From positions 558,001 through 622,000 of the forward strand of contig NW_002476432.1 of the NCBI RefSeq assembly GCF_000189635.1: a DNA stretch of 64,000 bases, in the 5' to 3' direction. A program made the translations under genes and the position numbers. The DNA comes from Tetrahymena thermophila SB210. Lineage: Eukaryota > Ciliophora > Oligohymenophorea > Hymenostomatida > Tetrahymenidae. The notes under the pieces are model-generated. The model was not told where the DNA came from and did not search any database. It worked only from the letters and a program-made list of their open reading frames with translations. Positions 13,301-25,900 of the stretch are shown one piece after another (positions within the stretch are counted from its first letter, which is position 1; every line of letters starts with the position of its first letter).

Positions 13301-13808
13301 TTTTTAAATGATAAGAAACATGAAATCTGATATTGAATATGTTCACATATTCCTTTATAATATAGCTCAATGTTTGTTCTTTAATAAATAATTTGAGTAA
13401 AGTACGTTTATTTTACAATACTTTTTAAAAATATTTTCAAAAGATGCTTCACAAATCTCTAAGGCTCACATAATTATTGGATTATGCTAATTAAACATGG
13501 GGTAATTTTAAAAAAGTTTAGAATCTGCTTGTAATTCAATATCAGTTGATAAAAATATTATTCAGCAAGATATTCATAAGTTATCCAATCTTATAAAAAA
13601 TATTTTGAAAAGATATTAATTTCTTGGATATGTATCAATGTGTTTATATTTGAAAGATTAAAACTCAAATAAATTCTAAAATTAAAATTTTAAAAAGTAT
13701 TAATATTTTTTGTTAAGGATTTATTTATTAATTCTAGAATTTTAAGAACAAGATGAAAGCCAAAAGTTTCAACTCTACAGTTGCCTTTTAGAAATTACAA
13801 ATAAATGA
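10338..13808 (+). CDS. Protein kinase-TPR protein, array copy 2
   Basis: Single exon of 1157 codons, ATG 10338 to TGA 13806-13808; the longest member. Its extra length is in the Q/N-rich N-terminus, which has three tandem 36-residue repeats (108 bases each, 10623-10946). The degenerate N-lobe follows (IVGGFVLRASKQIGQ.., then FFVIVLLEFKNTYNFLL), then the kinase: YIAEGGYGVVFDG, VIFKIQF, IIHLDIKPQNIL, VFSDFGTS, RYAPEE, SDVYSFGKT. TPR_12 repeats occupy the C-terminal 45%, ending QKFQLYSCLLEITNK. All kinase catalytic residues are present except the HRD Arg, which is Leu. The 3' half is closest to the partial copy at 1-1241. Confidence 0.87.
10623..10946 (+). repeat. Three tandem 108-bp (36-residue) coding repeats
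   Basis: Units 10623-10730, 10731-10838 and 10839-10946 align without gaps. Each encodes a Q/N-rich 36-mer around N(Y)KIEFQDSQKY, LNQQ and NNSKNEQSS. The homologous region has two copies in the gene at 5814 and about one in the genes at 15234 and 19485, so this is a coding minisatellite that varies between paralogues. The length is a multiple of three, so gain or loss of units keeps the reading frame. Confidence 0.85.
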
Positions 13809-15233
13809 TTTAAAAAAACAAATTTTGTTTATATACAGTATCTGTTATTAATTTAGTTACCTATAAATAATGTATGTAAATAAATATTTATTTTTCCTTT
13901 AATAAATAGTAAATTAAAAAATTTATTTAAATTATTATAAACTAAATACAAATTACATTAAATTATATAAAATACTATTATATTAATTTATTTAATGTTA
14001 TATTAATCTTTTTATGACAAAAAAAAATTTACAATTAGCAATAGAAAGGAATTTATTTAGTAATAATTAATTAATTATTTTTTATTTAGAGTAAACTTCT
14101 AGAAAAAGTGAATAATAATTTATTATTGTCATTTTTATATTTTTATTAACATCTCTAAATAAATTGATATGAAGTAGAGCCAAATTTTCTATTTACTCTA
14201 TTTATCTATTTTTCATATTACCAATTAATTTCGATCGATGCGATATGAGGAGAACAAAGAGGTAATTAAATCATTTCAATATTATTTTCTTTGAAAATTA
14301 CTATGTTTTCTTAGATATATGAGCTATAATTACATAGTATGAAAATCAAATTTTACTTTATTTGTGATATTTTTTGCTGCTTGAATTAGAATGGTTAAAA
14401 GGTGTAAATATATACATCATTATCAACAGTATAATATTTAAAATATGATTATTAGTAAATTTTTTAACTCAATTACAACCATCTTTTGTCTAAAATAAGT
14501 AAATCAAAATGCTTTTATAAATAAATAAGATTCCATTGAGTTATACATTTATCCAATTTCTATCATAAAAAAATCTTTTATCTATTTATTTTAAGTCGCT
14601 TTATTTTAATAAGAAACTTTTATAATCTCTAAATTTTTCTCTCTCTCCTAAATGTTTTAATTATTCCTAAAGAAATTATATTAGTTTGCTAATTTTATGA
14701 ACTATTTCTCTTTTTTAATTGTTATAACTTTACAAATTTAATAGTAATATAATAAATAAATAAACAATGATGCATTCTTTACTTATTATAATCTAATTAA
14801 TGACGAAAACTATTACTAATTTTATTGAATTAAATAAAATAGATAGAGGATTTTTATTGTAAATTATCAGTCTTAATATAAACAATTTTAATAAATCTTA
14901 AGCAATAAAAAAAATAGGATCTTAATTATTTTTATCAATGTTCTAGTTGCTTCCATTAAGTTATCTAGTAGAAACCTTTTGATTATTTAATAATATTTAA
15001 AAAAATATTTAATAAATAAAAAAATAGTTGGTATAAAGACTAAAAGTTGCTTAACAAAAGTTTTTGAGATAAGAATAAGTTAAGATAGTAAATATTTTTA
15101 TTTGTTTTTAGAGCATATTTACAAAATAAATAATTTTGGATGACCTTAAAAAATTATTTTATTTTATAAATTATATTTTATTACATTTTAATTGCATTTT
15201 TAAATAATAAAAATATTTTTTTTTACATTATAG
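13809..15233. promoter_or_regulatory. Intergenic region of the kinase array
   Basis: AT-rich spacer without a credible gene. The part from about 14640 to 15233 resembles the 5' flanks of the other array members (attgttataactttacaaattt, ttccattaagttatctagtag, ttttgagataagaataag), and the ATG follows the usual tatag leader. The first part (13860-14600) is not shared in an obvious way. Confidence 0.4.
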
Positions 15234-18200
15234 ATGAAACAAGAGGACTACAAGACTGGTAATGGCTAAAGAAACTTCAGGAATATTATAAAATAAGATT
15301 GCAATTCTTTATTTAATAGATAATAGGACTAATTAAAAGTTCAGTAAGAAATACAAAATCAGTTAGAAGAATAAAGTTAAAAGCTCAACCATTTTGAAAA
15401 AAATCAAATTAATCAAGAAATTAATAATAAATAATTAAAATATAGTTGTTAATAATGAGAGTGAAACTTTGCTTAAATCATAATAATGTAAAAAAAAAGA
15501 TCAAATAATTTATTTGAAATTAAGTTATGATTCTTAAAATTATTGGTGGAATGAACAAAATACTAACACTAACTCTAAAAACGAATAAAGTAGTGTTATA
15601 TCAAAAGGTGGTGAAAATTATATGATGGAATTCTAAGAAATTCAAAAGTATGACTAAAATTAACAAAACAAAAAACTGAATTATCAAAATAGTCTTTTTT
15701 ATTATTAAAGCGTTAATGAGTCTTCATCAATGGCAGATGAATAAAATGATAAAACAATAAAAATAAAATAGTTTAAAGCAAATGAAAAATTAAATAAATC
15801 TGAATAGATCAAATAATATTAATACTCATCTACTAAAATTCAAGAAAAATCCACTAAATTGGTATATTAAGATAAAAGAATATAAGAAAACGATTATTAA
15901 AATAATAAAATTCATACTAATCTGCTTTTAGAATTAAAGAGATAACTCAAAAATATGAATTATTAAGTAAAAGAAAATAAGGAAGAAATAGGTGATGGCT
16001 TTGCTTTAAGAGCTACTAAGTATATCAGATAAGAAAAAATTTAAAATTACTTGGTATTGACAAAATTTATTAAAATCGAAAACAGCAATAAAAAGATTAT
16101 AAAAAAGTTAGAATTTTTATAATTATTACAAGAAACTACAAAATATGTTAAAATAGAAGATTCTTTTCAAATATCTTCAAATAATCACCCATAATAAATT
16201 ATTTTTGTTATAATTTTGCTAGAATTTAAAAATACATACAATTTTCTTCTTAAAATTGAGAAAATAATTGATTTCTTTAAGGAAAATAAATATTATTTAG
16301 GAAAATATATAGCTGAAGGTGGTTATGGTGTTATTTTTGATGGAAAAATATACCAAAATAATAAAATATAAGAAATAATATTCAAAATATAATTCGCAGA
16401 TGAGTAAAATATAAATTAAAGTGAAGAAGAATATAATATTATGAAAGGATTTGAAAAAAATATTTATTTGATTAATGCTATTGATTATAAAAAAATAGAC
16501 GAGAATGTTTCTGTTATATTGAAGGAAAAGTGTGAATGTGATTTAAATAGCAAATTGAAATAACTTCAATAAAATAATTAATTTTCATTTACTTAACTTT
16601 TACAAATTATATTTGATCTAATAGATGGATTGATATTGCTGAGGGCATATAAAATAATTCATTTAGATATAAAACCTTCAAATATTTTAATTAATCATTA
16701 TGGTATACATGTTTTTTCTGATTTTGGAACTTCTTATAAAAATAAAAATGATCAATCTATTCAAGTTAAAGGGTTTACACCATACTATGCTCCATAAGAA
16801 GTGCTTAAAGGAGAAAATAATATTAATTATTAATCAGATGCATTTTCAATAGGGAAAACTTTAGAAATTGTCTTTAATCATTATGAAATGCTTAATAAAT
16901 TTAATAAAAATGAAAAAAATATGATTGAGAAATTTAAATAAATTTTAAAAGATTATGCCCTCAGAGAATAAGTCTCTGAAAGAAAAACATGCTTGGAATT
17001 GCATAAAGCATTTTATGAAGCTGTTATATTTGAAGGATATTTAGAATTTTCAGAATCATATATTGATAAAATTAGATTAATACTATCATAAAGCTGTGGT
17101 GATAGGAACAAAGATATCTATTTTTTTCGTGAAGTATGTATCTATTATAATGAAAAAATACTTGATTTAAAACAAAAGATTAAAAAATCTCATATTTTAA
17201 GCTTTGTTGAAATTGAATCGCTTTCTGAATCTTCTTTAAGAAAGATTGATAAAATATCAAGTTAACAAGATCCAGAATGTATATTAATTTATAATTTAAT
17301 TGCAAGTTTATACAATGAACAGAGCTAATACGATATAGAGAAAAAATATTTATAAAAATCTCTTGAATTGTGTAATGAATTATTCAAAAAAGGGAATCTC
17401 TATACAGCCAGAACACTCAATAAACTTGCTTTTTTTCATAAAAAAGAAGTTGGTTTAGAATATTCTCTTAAATCTATATAAATGGTTGAAGATATTATTA
17501 AAGGAGATAATGACTTTAAAGCTATTTACCTGAATACTCTTTCATGGTGTTATTCAAGTTTAAATGACCATAAATAAGCTTTAAAAGTATAAGAAGAAAC
17601 TCTAAAAATGAGACTTAGTATGTTTAAGTTATATCATCCTAGGATTGCTTTAGCTCTTATCAATTTAGGAACTAAGTATTAAAATTTTAATTTAAACAAA
17701 TGCTTGAAATACTAACTTTTATCTCTAAAAATCAGATAATTTCTTTATAAAGAAAATCATCCATGCATTGCATAATCTCTTGATTATATTGGATAATGCT
17801 ATCTAAAGATGGGAAATTTAGAATAAGCAAAAAAGTATTTGTACAGATCATATTTTATGAGAAGAAAAATTTATTAAAAAGATATTGATTGTATTAGAGT
17901 TTCTCTAATGAATATTGCAAGATATCATTAATAGTCTGGTGAATTCATTAAATCAATATTTTTTTATAAAAAATATTTTTAAATGGTAAGAAACTTGAAT
18001 TATGATAACATTGATTATGTCTACGTTTTCCTTTATAATATAGCTCAGTGTTTATTCTTTAATAGAGCATTTTAATAAAGTATATTTATATTACAATACT
18101 TTTTAAAAATATTTTCAAATGATGCTGTAAAAGTATCTAAGGCTCACATAATTATTGGATTATGCTAATTAAATTTGGGGCAATTTTAAAAAAGTTTAGA

Positions 18201-18486
18201 ATCTGCTTGTAATTCAATATCAGTTGATAAAAATGTTTTTAAACAAGATATCCATAAGTTGTCTAATCTTATAAAAAATATTTTTAAAAGATATACATTT
18301 CTTGGATATGTATCATTGTGTTTATCTTTGAAAGATTAAAACTCAGAAAAATTCTAAAATTTTAATTTTAAAAAGTATTAATATTTTTTGCTAATGATTT
18401 ACTTATTAATTCTAGAATTTTAAAAATAAGATTAAAACCAAAGATTTCAACTTTATAGTAGTATTTTAGAAATTACTAATAAATGA
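15234..18486 (+). pseudogene. Protein kinase-TPR gene, array copy 3, broken by a 4-base insertion
   Basis: Aligns end to end with the neighbouring copies (ATG 15234, TGA 18484-18486), but its length of 3253 is one base over a multiple of three. In the Q/N-rich N-terminus, near 15425-15440, an extra aaat-type quartet in the aataataaataatta tract shifts the frame, and TGA is reached at about 15456. Beyond it the + frame is open to the end and encodes the degenerate N-lobe, the kinase (YIAEGGYGVIFDG, IIHLDIKPSNIL, VFSDFGTS) and the TPRs. The APE motif is changed to APQ and the 36-residue repeat is reduced to about one copy. It could be a recent pseudogene or a sequence error. A shorter protein from a downstream ATG is possible because the kinase itself is intact. 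Confidence 0.75.
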
Positions 18487-19484
18487 TTAAAAAATAAATG
18501 TGTTATTTATATATGTAATATAATTAATCATTATAGTTGAAAAAAAATATTAAATTTAGTAATAAAAATATACATATAAGAGATAATTTAAGCTTATTGG
18601 TAGATGAAATTTTTTACATAATATTTAAAATCTCTCTTGTAAATTTAAACATCATAAAGAATTTTAGATAATAATAATATTAATATTGCTTAATCTTTAA
18701 ATTAAATTATTAGTTTTAAAATAATATCTTTAATTGATTGTGCATTAAATAAAATGCTGATACTTTATTTATATCAAATTTTATTAAAAATCAACTTAAA
18801 AAATCATATTATTTAACAAAATAATACTTTCTAATTTAAAAAAAAAAATAAATAAATGCTTGAAAATAATTTAAAAATATTTTATATGGAATATTTTTTA
18901 AGAAAATAAATGGTATTATTTTTCATTTTTATTTAATTTGATGCCATAAGAATTATATTTATTTATTCCTTTTTTAATTTATTTTATTCTATCTAAATTT
19001 AAGTATAAAATGATTATAAAGAAAAAATTCTACAATTTTAATAATTTTAGATATTTTATTTACTGAGTAAGTATAAATCAATAAATAAATAGAGATATTT
19101 ATATAATATTATGTATTGCTTATGATAAAATTTTATAAATGTTAAGCGATAATATAAATAGGATTTGAATTAATTATATAAATATACTAATTAATTCATT
19201 TAATCTATCTATCAAATACCTTTTGATTATTTATAAATATTTAGAAAAAGAGATTTAATAAAAAACAAAAATAGTAATTATTAAAGATTAAAAGGTGCTT
19301 AAAAAGAGCTTTTGAGATAAGGATAAGTAAATATTATAAATGCGTTTCTTTTTTTAAAGAACATATTTATAAAATATATAAATATTTTTACATAATATTA
19401 GAGTTAATATTGTTTTATAAATTATATTTGATTTCATTTTAATTACATGTTTAAATATTAGAAACATTTTCTATTAAATAATAG
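18487..19484. promoter_or_regulatory. Intergenic region of the kinase array
   Basis: No gene seen. About 18575-18606 repeats the 3'-flank block found at about 1587. The region 19200-19484 resembles the 5' flanks of the other copies (tatcaaataccttttgattatt, aaggtgcttaaaaagagctttt, ttttctattaaataatag before the ATG). Confidence 0.4.
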
Positions 19485-22400
19485 ATGTAGCAAGAAAACT
19501 TTCAAACTGGTAATAGCTAAAGAAACATCGAAGATATTAGAAAATAAGATTACAACTCTTAATTTAATAGATAATAGGACTAATTATAGATTCAGTAAGG
19601 AATAGAAAATCAGTTAGATATAAAAAGTTAAAGCCTCAGCCATTTTGATAAGTATGAAATTAATAAAAAAAATAATAATAATTAAAATATGATTGATAAT
19701 AATGACAGTGAAACTATGCCAAAATCATAATTATGTAAAAAAAAAGGCAACTCTATTCATTTGAAATTAAGTTATGATTCTTAAAAGTATTGGTAGAATT
19801 AACAAACTAGTTAAAATAACTCAAAAGATGAATAAACTAGTATTATATATGAAAGCGGTGAAAATGAATTTTTTTGTTATTAAGGCATTAATGAGTATTC
19901 ATCAATGGTTAATGAATAAAATGATAAAACAATAAAAATCAAATAATTTAAAGCAAACTAAAAATAAAGTAAATTTGAATAAATAAAAAATTATGAATAG
20001 TTATCAACTAATATTTAAGCAAAATCCACTAACTTGGTATACTTAGATAAAAAAATATAAGGAAATGAAGATTAAAATAATAAAATTCATACTAATCTAA
20101 TTTTAGAAATAAAGAGATAGCTCACAAATAGGGATTATTAAGTAAAAGAAAATAAAGAAGAAATAGGTGGTGGCTTTGTTTTACGAGCATCTAAGTATAT
20201 TAGATATAATCTAAAAAAAAAATATTTGGTATTGACAAGTTTAATTAAAATCTAAAATAGCTCTTAAAAGATTATAAAAAAGTTAGAATTTTTATAATTA
20301 TTACAAGAAACTACAAAATATATCCAAATAGAAGATTCTTTTGAACTATCTTTAATTAGTTATCCATAATCAATTATTTTTGTTATAGTTTTGCTAAAAT
20401 TCAAAAATACATACAATTTTCTTCTAAAAATTGAGAAAATAATTGATTTCTTTAAGGAAAATAAATATTACTTAGGAAAATATATAGCTGAAGGTGGTTA
20501 TGGTGTTGTTTTTGATGGAAAAATATTTCAAAATAATAAAATATAAGAAGTAATATTCAAAATTTAATTCACTGATAAATAAAATATAAATGCAAGTGAA
20601 GAAGAATATAATATTATGAAAGGATTTGAAAAAAATATTAATTTAATTGATACTATTGATTATAAAATGATAGACTAGAATGTTTCTATTATATTGATGG
20701 AAAAGTGTGAATGCAATCTAAAAGATAAAATGTAATAACTTCAAGAAAAGAATTAATTTTCATTTACTTAACTTTTAAAAATTATATTTGATCTAATAGA
20801 TGGGCTGATATTGCTGAAGGCATATAAAATAATTCATTTAGATATAAAACCTTAAAATATTTTAATTAATCATTATGGTATATATGTTATTTCTGATTTT
20901 GGAACATCTATTAAAAATAAAAATAATCAAGCTATTTAAGTTAAAGGATATACACCAAACTACGCTCCTGAAGAAGTAATTTAAAATAATGGTATTAATT
21001 ATTAATCAGATGTCTATTCGTTTGGAAAAACATTAGAAATTGTTTTTAAGGAGTATGAGAAACTTTAAAATTATAATTAAAAAGAAAAAATTATTCTTGA
21101 AAAATTTAAATAAATTATATATGATTCTGTCCTCAAAAATTAAAGTTCTGAAAGAAAAACATGCTTGAAACTGCACAAAGCATTTTATGAAGTTGTTAAA
21201 TTTGAAGAAAATATAGAATTTTCATAATCTTATATTGATAAAATTAGATTAATATTATCATAAACCTATCATGATAGTAACAAAGATATCTAGTTTTTTC
21301 AGGAAGTATCTATTTATTATTATGAAAAAATACTTGACTTAAAACAAAAAATTAAGAAATCTCATATTTTAAGCTTTGTTGATGAAATTGAATCACTTCC
21401 TATATCCTCTTTAAATAAGATTGATAAATTATCAAGTTAAGAAGATCCAGAGTGTATAGTAATTTATAATGAAATTGCAAATTTTTACAATGAACAGAGC
21501 TAATTTTAAATAGCTAAATAACAATTATAAAAATCTCTCGAATTATGTCAGTAATTATTCAAAAAAGGGCATCTCTATACAGCCAGCACACTTAATAAAC
21601 TTGGTTTATTTTATTTAAAAGAAGATGGTTTAAAATATTCCCTTTAATCATTATAAATAATAGAAGATATTTTTAAAGGAGATACATTCATTAAAGCTAT
21701 ATACCTAAATACTCTTTCATGGTGTTATTCCAGTTTATAAGAATCTCTATAAGCTTTAAAATTATAAGAGGAATCTCTAAAAATCAGAAGTAATATCTTT
21801 AAGTTATATCATACTAGGATTGCTGTAGCTCTTAATAATTTAGGAACTATGTATTAAAATTATGATTTAAACAAATGCTTGAAATACTAACTTTTATCTC
21901 TGAAAATCAGGTAATCTCTTTTTAAAGAAAATCATCCGTGCACAGCAAGATCTCTTGATTGTGTTGGATAATGCTATCTAAATATGGGAGATTTATAAAA
22001 AGCAAAAAAGTATTTGTACAATTCATATTTTATGAGAAGAATAATTTATAAAGGAGATATTGACTGTGTTGCAGTTTCTTTAAAGAATATAGCAAAATAT
22101 CATTAAAAGTCTGGTGAATTCATTAAATCAATATTTTTTTATAAAAAATATTTTTAAATGATGAAAAACTTGAATTATGATAGCATTGATTATGTCTACA
22201 TTTTCCTTTATAATATAGCTCAGTGTTTGCTCTTTAATAAATAATATTAATAAAGCATATTTATTTTACAATTCTTTTTAAAAATATTTTCAAAAAATAC
22301 TGCACAAATATCTAAGACTCATATAATTATTGGACTATGCTATTTCAATATGGGGCAATTATTAAAAAGTTTAGAATCTGTTTGCTAAGCCATATCAATT

Positions 22401-22661
22401 GATAAAAATGTTATTCAGCAAGATATCCATAAATTATCCAGTCTTATAAAAAATATTTTCAAAAGATATTAATTTCTTAGATATTTATCATTATGTCTAA
22501 ATTTGAAAAATTAATACTCAGATAAATTCTAAAATTTTAAATTTAAAAAGTATTAATATTTTTTGCTAATGATCTACTTATTGATTCTAGAATTTTTAGA
22601 ACAAGATGATAATCAAAGATTTCAACTTTATATTAGCATTTTAGAAATTACTAAAAAGTGA
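19485..22661 (+). CDS. Protein kinase-TPR protein, array copy 4
   Basis: Single exon of 1059 codons, ATG 19485 to TGA 22659-22661; the last and shortest complete member. The Q/N-rich N-terminus holds one 36-residue repeat (about 19765-19865). Next come the degenerate N-lobe (IGGGFVLRASKYI..) and the kinase: YIAEGGYGVVFDG, VIFKIQF, IIHLDIKPQNIL, VISDFGTS, NYAPEE, SDVYSFGKTL. TPR_12 repeats follow, ending QRFQLYISILEITKK. All catalytic residues except the HRD Arg are retained and no frameshift was found. Its start and leader match the other members. Confidence 0.86.
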
Positions 22662-22987
22662 TTATGTATTTATGTAAAAAACAAATGTTTTCTATATATA
22701 TATAATATGTATATATGTGTGAATTAATAATTATAGTTTAAAATACAATATTAAAGTTAGTAATAAAAAGATACATATTTTTTAAATTTTTTTATTTTAA
22801 AAAAATAATTTATTTACTTACAAAAGTATTAATAATATTTATATAATAAAACAATAGTAAAATCTATCTATCTATCAATTTTTATTTTGGGTTTAAAAAC
22901 TTTTACAAAATATAAAATAACAAAATATATAATATTCAATTATTCAAACATTTAATATTTATTCATTTTTTTTTCACCAGTTGTTTA
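22662..22987. other. Short convergent intergenic region
   Basis: AT-rich spacer between the 3' ends of the kinase-TPR array and the first LRR gene. It holds a (ta)n run near 22690-22720 and a short tatc repeat near 22862-22880; nothing else is visible. Confidence 0.5.
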
Positions 22988-25900
22988 TCAAAAGATATCA
23001 TGATTAAAGACAACTAATCTTTTTGATTTAAGACACTTGCTTTTTACTTTGTAATTTTATGTTTAATTCCATGAATATCTAAAAATTTTTTTATAAATTT
23101 GTGTAAATTTTAAATAATTATCAAATAAGCTAAACTTTTAAATTAAAAATTATTTCTTAAATTAATAAATAGAATAAAATTAGTGGAATAAAAAGATAAA
23201 AAAATAAATCAAATAAAAGCTATCAAATAAATTCAAAGAGCTTTTATGTTTTTTATTCATTTTTATTGTTTAAATATGAAAAAATGAAGAAAAAATAGGA
23301 AATAATAAGATTAATTCATTAATAATAAAAGAAAAAGATGAAAATAAAATAATTAGTTAAATTAATAAAGAAAGAATAAAAAATAGAAAGCACAATAAAA
23401 ATAAAAATAAAAAATAGCTTAATTGTTTTAAATTAGTTTTTAAAATTAAAAATATCACAATCCAAAATAAATAAACTGTTTTTACTCAAGGTATAGTGTC
23501 AAATTTTAGAGATTAATGCAATTTGCTAAAGCAGAGCCTAAGGCTAATGCACTTTCATCACTAATTTTATTGGATCTTTTTAATTATTGGATAAAAGATA
23601 TATCATTAAATAGTTAATTAGAAGGAAAAAATGAAGAAAAAATATGAAATAATAAGATTAATTAATAATAAAAGCAAAAATTGAAAATAAAATGATGAGT
23701 TAAATTTTAATTAACAAAGGAAGAAATAAAGAAAGAACAAAAAAAATTAGTTTTTATAATTAAAAATATCACAATCCAAAACTCACAAAGTATTTTTACT
23801 TAAGATCAAGTGACAAATTTTAGAGATTAATGCACTTTGCTAAAGCAGAACCTAAGCTTGAAATGCCTTTGTCACCAATTTAATTGTTACTTTTTAAATA
23901 GTGAAGAAAAAATATTTCATTAAATAGTTAATTAGAGGGAAAAAATGAAGAAATAATATGAAATAATAAGATTAATTAATTAATAATAAAAGTAAAATTT
24001 GATAATAAAATGATGAGTTAAATTTAAATTAACAAAGAAAGAACAAAAAAAAGCAAGCACAATAAAAAGAAAAAGAAAAAATTGCTTTATTGTTTTAAAT
24101 TAGTTTTTATAAAGTATTTTTACTTAAGCTCAAGTGTCAAATTTGAGAGATTAATGCACTTTGGTAAAGCATAACCTAAGCTTGATGTACCTTTGTCACC
24201 AATTTAATTGTAACTTTTTAAATATTGAAGAAAAATATATCATTAGATAGTTTATTAAAAGGATGAAATGAAGAAAAAATATGAAATAATAAGATTAATT
24301 AATTAATCATAAAAGTAAAAATTGAAAATAAAATGTTGAGTTAAATTAAAAAAGAAAGAAACAAAGAAAGAAAAAGCAAGTACAATAAAAAGAAAAAGAA
24401 AAATGAGCTTTATTGTTTTAAATTAGTTTTTATAATTAAAAGTATCGCTTAATTAATAAATAATAAAAGTAAAAGTTGAAAATAAAATGATGAGTTAAAT
24501 TTAAATTAACAAAGAAAGAACAAAAAAAACAAGTACAATAAAATGAAAAAGAAAAAAGTGCTTTATTGTTTTAAATTAGTTTTTATAAATAAAAATATCA
24601 CAATCCAAAACAAACAAAGTATTTTTACCTAAGATCAAGTGTCAAATTTGAGAGATTAATGCACTTTGCTAAAGCAGAACCTAAGTCTGATGCACCCATT
24701 TTACCAATTTAATTGCCACTTTTTAAATATTGAAGAAAAATATATCATTAAATAGTTAATTAAAAGGATAAAATGAAGAAAAAATATAAAATAATAAGAT
24801 TAATTAATTAATTATAAAAGGAAAAGTTGAAAATAAAGTGATGAGTTAAATTTAAATTAACAAAGAAAGAAAGAATAAAAAAAAGTAAGTACAATAAAAA
24901 GAAAAAGAAAAAAGAATTTTATTGTTTTAAATTGGTTTTTATAATTAAAATAGCACAATCCAAAATAAATAAACTGTTTTTACTCAAGGTTAAGTGTCAA
25001 ATTTGAGAGATTAATGCAATTTTATAAACCAGAGCCTAAGCCTGATGCACCCATTGCACCAATTTCATTGCGACTTTTTAAATATTGAAGAAAAAATATA
25101 TCATTAAATAGTTAATTAGAAGGAAAAAATGAAGAAAAAATATGAAATAATAAGATTAATTGATTAATAATAAAGTAAAAATTGAAAATAAAATAATGAG
25201 TTAAATTAACAAAGAAAGAACAAAAAAAAAGCAAGCACAATAAAAAGAAAAAGATCAAAATCCAAAAAAAATTAAGTTTTATACCTAAGATCAAGTGTCA
25301 AATTTGAGAGATTAATGCACTTTGCTAGAGCAGGACCTAGGTCTGATGCACCTTTTTAACCAATTTAATTTTTACTTTTTAAATATTGAAGAAAAAATAT
25401 ATGATTAGATAGTTAATTAGAAGGAAAAAATGAAGAAAAAATATGAAATAATAAGATTAATTAATTAATCATAAAAACAAAAGTTGAAAATAAAATGATG
25501 AGTTAAATTAACAAAGAAAGAACAAAAAATAAGCAAGGACAATAAAAAGAAAAAGAAAAAAGAGCTTTATTATTTTAAATTAGTTTTTATAATTCAAAAT
25601 ATCACAATCTAAAATAAACAAAGTATTTTTACCTAAGCTTAAGAGTTAAATTTGAGAGATTAATGCACTTTGCTAAAGCAGAAACTAAGCTTGATGCACC
25701 TTTTTCATCCATTTTATTGTCACTTTTTAAATATAGAAGAAAAAAATATATCCTTAAATAATTAATTAATTTGAAGGAAAAAATATGAAATAATAAGACT
25801 AATTAATTAATTAATAATAAAAGGAAAAGTTGAAAATAAAATGATGAGTTAAATTAACAAAGAAAGTACAAAAAAATCAAGCACAATAAAAAGAAAAAGA

